A stretch of 64,000 nt of DNA, from positions 1-64,000 of the forward strand of contig DWWP01000010.1 of NCBI GenBank assembly GCA_019119635.1, given 5' to 3'. Under the pieces are notes generated by a model. It was not told the DNA's origin, made no database searches, and worked only from the letters and a program-made list of their open reading frames with translations. The translations under genes were made by a program, and so were the position numbers. The stretch comes from Candidatus Dietzia intestinipullorum. Its GTDB lineage: Bacteria; Actinomycetota; Actinomycetes; Mycobacteriales; Mycobacteriaceae. Shown in pieces: positions 59,181-64,000 of this stretch. How positions within the stretch are numbered: position 1 is the stretch's first letter; each line of letters begins with the position of its first letter.

Positions 59181-60136
59181 CCGCGGTCCTTGTCGACCGC
59201 CGGGCCCGGCTCGCCGCCGTCGATCCAGGTGCGCAGGTGCGCGGTGAACTGCTCGGAGAGGGTGTCCCGCCACCCCACCACGTCACCGGACATGTGGGGG
59301 CTGATGTGGGCGCCCTCGAGCGACCAGAGGGGGTCGCCGTCCGGGAGGGGCTCGACGACGACGACGTCGAGGTGCGCCGACAGCCGGCCGGAGGCGATCT
59401 CGGAGGTGAGCGCCTGCTGGTCCACGAGCTGTCCGCGGCCGACGTTCACCACGTGCGCGCCGTCGGGCAGCGCCGCCAGCTCGTCGGCCCCCAGCATCCC
59501 CCGGGTGGCCCCGGTCAGCGGCGCCACCATGACCAGGTGGTCCACCCCGCCCAGGTGCTCGCCCAGGCGGGCGGAATCGACGACGGTGCCGAAGTCCTCG
59601 TCGTCGTCGCGGGTCCGGCGCCCCGCCCCGCGGACGTCGAGCCCGACCGCCCGCAGGAGTCGCGCGGTGGCGCGCCCGATCCCGCCGGTGCCCACGACGA
59701 GGGCGCGCCGACCGGCGACGCGGGTGGTCTCGCGGTGTTCCCACCGGCCCTGCAGCCGGAGCGCCTCGGTGCGGTGGAGCTGCTTGTCGTGGGCCATCAC
59801 GCAGGCCAGGACGTACTCGGCGATGGGCACGTCGAAGACGCCGCGGGCGTTGGTCACCAGCACGGTGGAGGTGCGCAGGTCGTCGAAGAGCAGCTTGTCG
59901 ACCCCGGCGGCGGCGACGTGGATCCACCGGAGCGAGTCGGCGGCGTGCCAGGCCTCGGCCAGCGCGCCGGAGAAGATGTCCCAGACCAGGAGGATCTCGG
60001 CGCCGGGCAGCGCCTCGGCGAGGGTGTCCGCCGTGCACTCGCGGACGTCGGCGATCCCGCGGACCGCGTCGAGGTCGGTGGGCGGGTCGACGCCCTCGGC
60101 GGTGAGGAGGACGACGGTCGGCCTGGCGTGCGTCAT
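59165..60136 (-). CDS. D-isomer-specific 2-hydroxyacid dehydrogenase
   Basis: NAD-dependent D-2-hydroxyacid dehydrogenase of 323 residues. NARGVFDVPIAEYVLACVMA (catalytic-domain signature), ALVVGTGGIGRATARLLRAV (Rossmann loop), VNVGRGQLVDQQAL (catalytic Arg) and SPHMSGDVVGWRDTLSEQF, where the usual His is in PHMSG, are visible. The acidic residue after Arg (VVVVEPLPDGDPLW) is present. Physiological substrate unknown. It diverges from a class III aminotransferase over a short region with an ATTGT-TG-ACAAT palindrome. Confidence 0.83.
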   Translation of the reverse strand: MTHARPTVVLLTAEGVDPPTDLDAVRGIADVRECTADTLAEALPGAEILLVWDIFSGALAEAWHAADSLRWIHVAAAGVDKLLFDDLRTSTVLVTNARGVFDVPIAEYVLACVMAHDKQLHRTEALRLQGRWEHRETTRVAGRRALVVGTGGIGRATARLLRAVGLDVRGAGRRTRDDDEDFGTVVDSARLGEHLGGVDHLVMVAPLTGATRGMLGADELAALPDGAHVVNVGRGQLVDQQALTSEIASGRLSAHLDVVVVEPLPDGDPLWSLEGAHISPHMSGDVVGWRDTLSEQFTAHLRTWIDGGEPGPAVDKDRGYVSG

Positions 60137-60182
60137 GAGCCCACCGTAGCCGTCATGACACGCGCCGGCCACACTTTGTCGG

Positions 60183-60194
60183 ATTGTTGACAAT
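60183..60194. promoter_or_regulatory. Palindrome upstream of the aminotransferase
   Basis: ATTGT-TG-ACAAT is a perfect 12-bp dyad in the divergent spacer, 27 nt before the aminotransferase ATG. It resembles the TTGT-ACAA core of GntR/FadR-type sites. No such regulator gene is in the window. Confidence 0.45.
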
Positions 60195-60221
60195 CTTGCG
60201 GAGGGGTCACAGACTGACCCC

Positions 60222-61511
60222 ATGACCGCGCACCTGTCGCCCCACCTCAAGCAGGCCACGCCCGTCGTGGTGGACCACGCCCTGGGCTCGTGGATCCACG
60301 GCACGGACGGCCGTGACTACCTCGACTTCACCACCGGCATCGGCGTGACCAGCACCGGCCACTGCCATCCCGACGTGGTGGCCGCCGCCCGCGAGCAGTG
60401 CGGCAAGGTCATCCACGCGCAGTACACGACCGTGATGCACCAGCCGCTGTTGGAGCTCACCGAGAAGCTGGGCGCGCACCTGCCGGAGGGGCTCGACTCG
60501 GTGTTCTACGCCAACTCCGGCTCCGAGGCGGTCGAGGCCTCCGTCCGCCTGGCCCGCATGGCCACGGGCCGCCCCACCATCATCACCGTGCAGGGCGGGT
60601 TCCACGGCCGGACCGTCGGCGCGGCCAGCCTCACCACGGCCGGCACCAAGTTCTCCGCCGGCTTCTCCCCGCTCATGGGCGGCGTGACGGTCACCCCGTT
60701 CCCCCACGCACTGCGGCACGGCTGGACGGTCGACGACGCCGTGGACTTCGCGCTCGCCGAGCTCGACTACCTCCTGGCCACGCGGGCCCACCCCCGCGAC
60801 GTCGCGGCCTTCCTCATCGAACCGGTCCTGGGCGACGGCGGCTACCTGGCCACCCCGCCCCGCTACCTGCAGGGACTTCGCGAGCGGGCCGACGCCCACG
60901 GCGCGCTGCTGATCCTCGACGAGGTCCAGGCCGGCGTCGGGCGCACGGGCCGCTTCTGGGGCCACCAGCACACCGAGGGGCTGATCCCGGACGTGCTCAT
61001 CACCGCCAAGGGCATCGCCTCGGGCTTCCCCATCTCCGCCATCGCCGCCCCCGAATCCCTCATGGCCCGGGCCTGGCCCGGCTCGCAGGGCGGCACGTAC
61101 GGGGGCAACGCCGTGTCCGCCGCGGCGGGCGTGGCCACCCTCGGCGTGATCGAGAGGGAGGGTCTGGTCGCCGCCGCCGCCGAGCGCGGGGCCCGGTTCC
61201 TCGACGGACTGCGGCGTAGCCTGGCGGACGTGGGCGAGATCTGCGACATCCGTGGCGCCGGACTCATGCTGGGCGTCGAGTTCGGCGACCCCACCGCGCC
61301 CGCGGGCAGCGCCGGCGCCGCCGAGGCCGCGGCGCTCGCGGCGGGCGTCCAGCAGGCCTGCGTGGACGAGGACCTGCTCACGCTGACCTGCGGCCCCACC
61401 GGATCGGTGGTCCGCCTCATCCCCGCGCTCGTGGTGACGCCGGACGAGATCGACCAGGGCGTCGAGCGCTTCACCCGCGCCGTCCACCGGGTGTGCGACG
61501 AGGCGTCGTGA
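60222..61511 (+). CDS. Class III aminotransferase, 4-aminobutyrate type
   Basis: PLP-dependent aminotransferase of 429 residues. TTGIGVTSTGHCHPDVVAAA, VFYANSGSEAVEASVRLAR, FHGRTVGAASLT, the PLP Asp in LLILDEVQAGVGRTGRFWG and the PLP Lys in LITAKGIASGFPISAIAA are all normal. The overall pattern is GabT-like (omega-aminotransferase); ornithine or beta-alanine enzymes are alternatives. The stop overlaps the next start (GTGA), so it is coupled to the FAD/Fe-S oxidase gene, suggesting that a deaminated product becomes a hydroxy or oxo acid handled by that enzyme. Confidence 0.82.
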   Translation: MTAHLSPHLKQATPVVVDHALGSWIHGTDGRDYLDFTTGIGVTSTGHCHPDVVAAAREQCGKVIHAQYTTVMHQPLLELTEKLGAHLPEGLDSVFYANSGSEAVEASVRLARMATGRPTIITVQGGFHGRTVGAASLTTAGTKFSAGFSPLMGGVTVTPFPHALRHGWTVDDAVDFALAELDYLLATRAHPRDVAAFLIEPVLGDGGYLATPPRYLQGLRERADAHGALLILDEVQAGVGRTGRFWGHQHTEGLIPDVLITAKGIASGFPISAIAAPESLMARAWPGSQGGTYGGNAVSAAAGVATLGVIEREGLVAAAAERGARFLDGLRRSLADVGEICDIRGAGLMLGVEFGDPTAPAGSAGAAEAAALAAGVQQACVDEDLLTLTCGPTGSVVRLIPALVVTPDEIDQGVERFTRAVHRVCDEAS

Positions 61512-64000
61512 CCCGGGCGGCGGGAGCGATCGACGCGGCGCCGGGCCCGGCCCTCGTCGAGGCCCTCGTCGACGCCGGCCTCGAGCCGCAGCACGACGCC
61601 CGCCGCCTCGCCGAGTACGCCTACGACGCCTCCAACTACCGCGTGCCGCCCGCCGCGGTACTGTTCCCGCGCAGCGAGGAGGAGGTCGCCCGGGCACTGG
61701 CCGTGTGCCACCGCCTGGGCGTCCCCGCGACCGCCCGGGGCGGCGGCACCTCGATGGCCGGCAACGCGGTCGGCACCGGCCTCGTGCTGGACCTGTCGCG
61801 GCACCTGCACCGCGTCCTGGACGTCGACACCGGGGCGCGGACCGTCACCACCGAGGCCGGTGCCGTCCTGACCACCCTGCGCGCGGCGGTGCACGAGGCC
61901 ACCGACTCGCGCTGGACGTTCGCCCCCGACCCCTCCTCCCAGAGCCGCGCGTGCGTGGGTGGCGCGGTGGGCAACGACGCGTGCGGCAACCACTCCGTGC
62001 GGCACGGGCGCACCGCCGACCACGTGGAGGCGCTGCGCCTGGTCACCGCGGACGGACTGCGCCTGACCGCCACCCGCAGCGGCGTCGAGGCCACGGACCC
62101 GTCCGACGCGGCGGCCGCGGCGCGCGCCGCCCACCTCACCACCGAGCTCACCGCACTGGCCTCGGACCACCTGGCCGCCATCCGCACCGAACTCGGCCGC
62201 ATCCCGCGCCAGGTCTCCGGCTACCACCTGGGCCACCTGCTGCCCGAGCAGGGCTTCGACGTCGCGCGGGCGCTCGTCGGCTCCGAGGGCACCTGCGCTG
62301 TGGTCACCGCCGCCACCCTGCGGATCGTCCCGCGCGCGGCCCGGACCGGCCTGCTGGTGGTGGGCTACACCGACGTGGTGGACGCCGCTCGGGACGTGCC
62401 CGCGATCCTGCGCCACCGCCCCACCGCGGTCGAGGGGATCGACGAGGTGATCGTCTCCACCATGCGCTCCCGGCGCGGGGACGACGCCGTGGCCGACCTC
62501 CCCGCCGGGCGGGCCTGGCTCTTCATCGAACTCGACGACGAGGGCGGGGTCGGCCCGGACGCCACGCTCGACGAGCGGCTCGAGATGCTCTCCGGCGAGC
62601 TCACCTCCGCCGGGCACGCCGTGGAGGCGATGGCGGTCTCCGACCCCGGCGCCCGCGCCGACCTCTGGCGGGTCCGCGAGGACGGCGCCGGCCTGAGCTC
62701 CCGGATCACCGACCCCGACACCGGCGTCACCACGGAGTCGTGGCCCGGCTGGGAGGACTCCGCCGTCCCGCCCGAGCGCCTGGCCGACTATCTCGCCGAG
62801 TTCCGCGACCTGCTCACCGAGCACGGCCTCACCGGCGTCATGTACGGACACTTCGGCGCCGGCTGCATGCACATCCGCATCACCTTCGACCTGCGGTCCG
62901 ACAGCGGGCGGGCCGTGTTCCGCGCCTTCTGCACCGACGCCGCCCGGCTCGCCGTCCGCCACGGCGGGTCGCTGTCCGGCGAGCACGGGGACGGCCGCGC
63001 CCGCTCCGAGCTCCTGCCGATCATGTACTCGGCCGAGATGATGCGCGCGTTCGCCCGGTTCGCGCAGGTGTGGGACCCCGCCGGGATCCTCGCACCGGGC
63101 GGGATGCGGGCCACCCGCCGCCTCGACGCCGACCTGGCACTGGAGGGCGTGCCCACCCGCGACCTCGGACTGCTCACCTCGCCCGACGGCGCCCACCCGG
63201 TGCAGGCCTGCATCGGCGTGGGCCGCTGCCGCACCTCGTCGGGCGGCGTGATGTGCCCCAGCTTCCGCGCCACCGGGGACGAGAAGGACTCGACCCGCGG
63301 CCGCGCCCGCGTCCTGCAGGAGGTGGTGCGCGGCACCCTGCCGATCACCGATCCGGGTGTCGGCGAGTCGCTCGACCTGTGCCTGTCCTGCAAGGCCTGC
63401 TCGAGCGACTGCCCCACCGGCGTGGACATGGCCGCCTACAAAGCCGAGACACTGCACCGCCGCTACCGGCGTCGAGTCCGGCCGATGGCCCACTACTCCC
63501 TCGGCCTGCTCCCCCTGTGGCTACGCGGCACCACCCGCGCCGCCGGCCCGCTCAACGCGCTCATGGCCACCCGGGCCGGTCGGGCCGCCGCGAGGCTCGG
63601 CGGCGTCTCCCGGAGCCGCACGCTCCCCCGGTTCGCCTCCGCCCGCGACCTGCGCGCCGAGCTCGCCCGCGTCCCGGGCAGCGTGTGGCGACTCCGCGAA
63701 CCGGGCCCGACCTCCGCCGACGTGGTCCTCTTCCTCGACTCGTTCACCCGCGGACTGCGCCCCACCGTCGCCGGTGCCGCCGCCCGCGTCCTCGGCGGCG
63801 CCCACACCTCCGTGGCCTGCAGCGCCGACCACTGCTGCGGGCTGACCCACGTCACCACCGGGCGCCTGGACGCGGCCCGCCGGACCCTGCGACGGACCGC
63901 GCTGCACCTCGACGCCACCCGCGGGCCGGACGGGGGCGAGGTTCCCGTCGTCGTCGTCGAACCCAGTTGCGCCTCGACCCTGCGCGAGGACCTGCCGCGA
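61508..64000 (+). CDS. FAD-linked oxidase/Fe-S protein, D-2-hydroxyacid dehydrogenase type (C-terminus off the window)
   Basis: Open frame of 831 codons to the window edge. Domains in order: PCMH-type FAD domain (ATARGGGTSMAGNAVGTGLV, GGAVGNDACGNHSVRHGRTA, VGSEGTCAVVTAATL), FAD-oxidase C domain (GVMYGHFGAGCMHIRITFDL, GGSLSGEHGDGRARSELLP), then a 4Fe-4S region (CIGVGRCRTSSGGVMCPSFR and LCLSCKACSSDCPTGVDMAA-YK) and the start of a CCG domain (ACSADHCCGLTHVTTGRL). This GlcD/GlcF-like fusion is typical of YdiJ-type D-lactate or D-2-hydroxyglutarate dehydrogenases. It starts at GTG overlapping the aminotransferase stop. The true substrate is unknown. Confidence 0.85.
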   Translation, partial: MTRAAGAIDAAPGPALVEALVDAGLEPQHDARRLAEYAYDASNYRVPPAAVLFPRSEEEVARALAVCHRLGVPATARGGGTSMAGNAVGTGLVLDLSRHLHRVLDVDTGARTVTTEAGAVLTTLRAAVHEATDSRWTFAPDPSSQSRACVGGAVGNDACGNHSVRHGRTADHVEALRLVTADGLRLTATRSGVEATDPSDAAAAARAAHLTTELTALASDHLAAIRTELGRIPRQVSGYHLGHLLPEQGFDVARALVGSEGTCAVVTAATLRIVPRAARTGLLVVGYTDVVDAARDVPAILRHRPTAVEGIDEVIVSTMRSRRGDDAVADLPAGRAWLFIELDDEGGVGPDATLDERLEMLSGELTSAGHAVEAMAVSDPGARADLWRVREDGAGLSSRITDPDTGVTTESWPGWEDSAVPPERLADYLAEFRDLLTEHGLTGVMYGHFGAGCMHIRITFDLRSDSGRAVFRAFCTDAARLAVRHGGSLSGEHGDGRARSELLPIMYSAEMMRAFARFAQVWDPAGILAPGGMRATRRLDADLALEGVPTRDLGLLTSPDGAHPVQACIGVGRCRTSSGGVMCPSFRATGDEKDSTRGRARVLQEVVRGTLPITDPGVGESLDLCLSCKACSSDCPTGVDMAAYKAETLHRRYRRRVRPMAHYSLGLLPLWLRGTTRAAGPLNALMATRAGRAAARLGGVSRSRTLPRFASARDLRAELARVPGSVWRLREPGPTSADVVLFLDSFTRGLRPTVAGAAARVLGGAHTSVACSADHCCGLTHVTTGRLDAARRTLRRTALHLDATRGPDGGEVPVVVVEPSCASTLREDLPR

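Overview
High-GC actinobacterial DNA, almost entirely coding. It carries a large part of a steroid (cholesterol-type) catabolic locus. Gene content, local order and operators match the Mycobacterium tuberculosis Rv3526-Rv3574 region closely. The host is therefore most likely a member of the Mycobacteriales (Rhodococcus, Gordonia or Dietzia type; Dietzia is my guess, not shown by the sequence). Family assignments rest on recognising protein sequence features by eye; no database search was run.

Layout. (1) 1-3258: start of cyp125 diverging from fadA5, a GNAT-like gene and a ddn-like gene, with two KstR boxes between the divergent pair. (2) 3259-4662: a repeat-rich secreted protein with an in-frame TAG at codon 3 of its best signal peptide. 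(3) 4769-24262: the KstR2 regulon for steroid rings C and D. It holds two SDRs, echA20, ipdABC, fadA6, kstR2, ipdF, fadE30, fadD3, an atypical SDR, an enoyl-CoA hydratase and fadE31-33, followed by a CysQ-like phosphatase. Four KstR2-type operators sit in the divergent or leader regions. Two pairs of envelope genes interrupt the block. (4) 24419-34502: ring A/B degradation, with hsaA-hsaC-hsaB plus two accessory genes on the minus strand, kshA, a small Cys protein and kshB on the plus strand, then hsaG-hsaF. hsaD is not present here. (5) 34577-38038: an insert of non-steroid genes (DUF222 HNH nuclease, IclR regulator, DUF2249 protein, Cys-containing HTH regulator). (6) 38052-48440: hsaE diverging from kstD-chsH3, an SDR, two FadD19-like ligases, an F420-type oxidoreductase, two small proteins and an esterase. 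(7) 48660-56831: the side-chain operon fadE34, fadE28/29 (fused into one gene), chsH2, chsH1, ltp2, diverging from kstR over a tandem KstR box. (8) 56836-64000: amino-acid and hydroxy-acid metabolism (Glu/Leu/Phe-type dehydrogenase, LysR regulator, D-2-hydroxyacid dehydrogenase, class III aminotransferase, FAD/Fe-S oxidase running off the end).

How it works together. CYP125 and FadD19-like ligases activate the side chain. FadE34, FadE28/29, ChsH1/H2, ChsH3, FadA5 and Ltp2 shorten it to the 17-ketosteroid. KstD and KshAB open ring B, HsaAB and HsaC open ring A, and HsaEGF finish the released C6 fragment. The remaining HIP propionate enters the KstR2 block through FadD3. KstR boxes (TNNAACNNGTTNNA) mark the outer blocks and KstR2 boxes (ANCAAGNNCTTGNT) mark the inner block, so the two regulons are physically separated.
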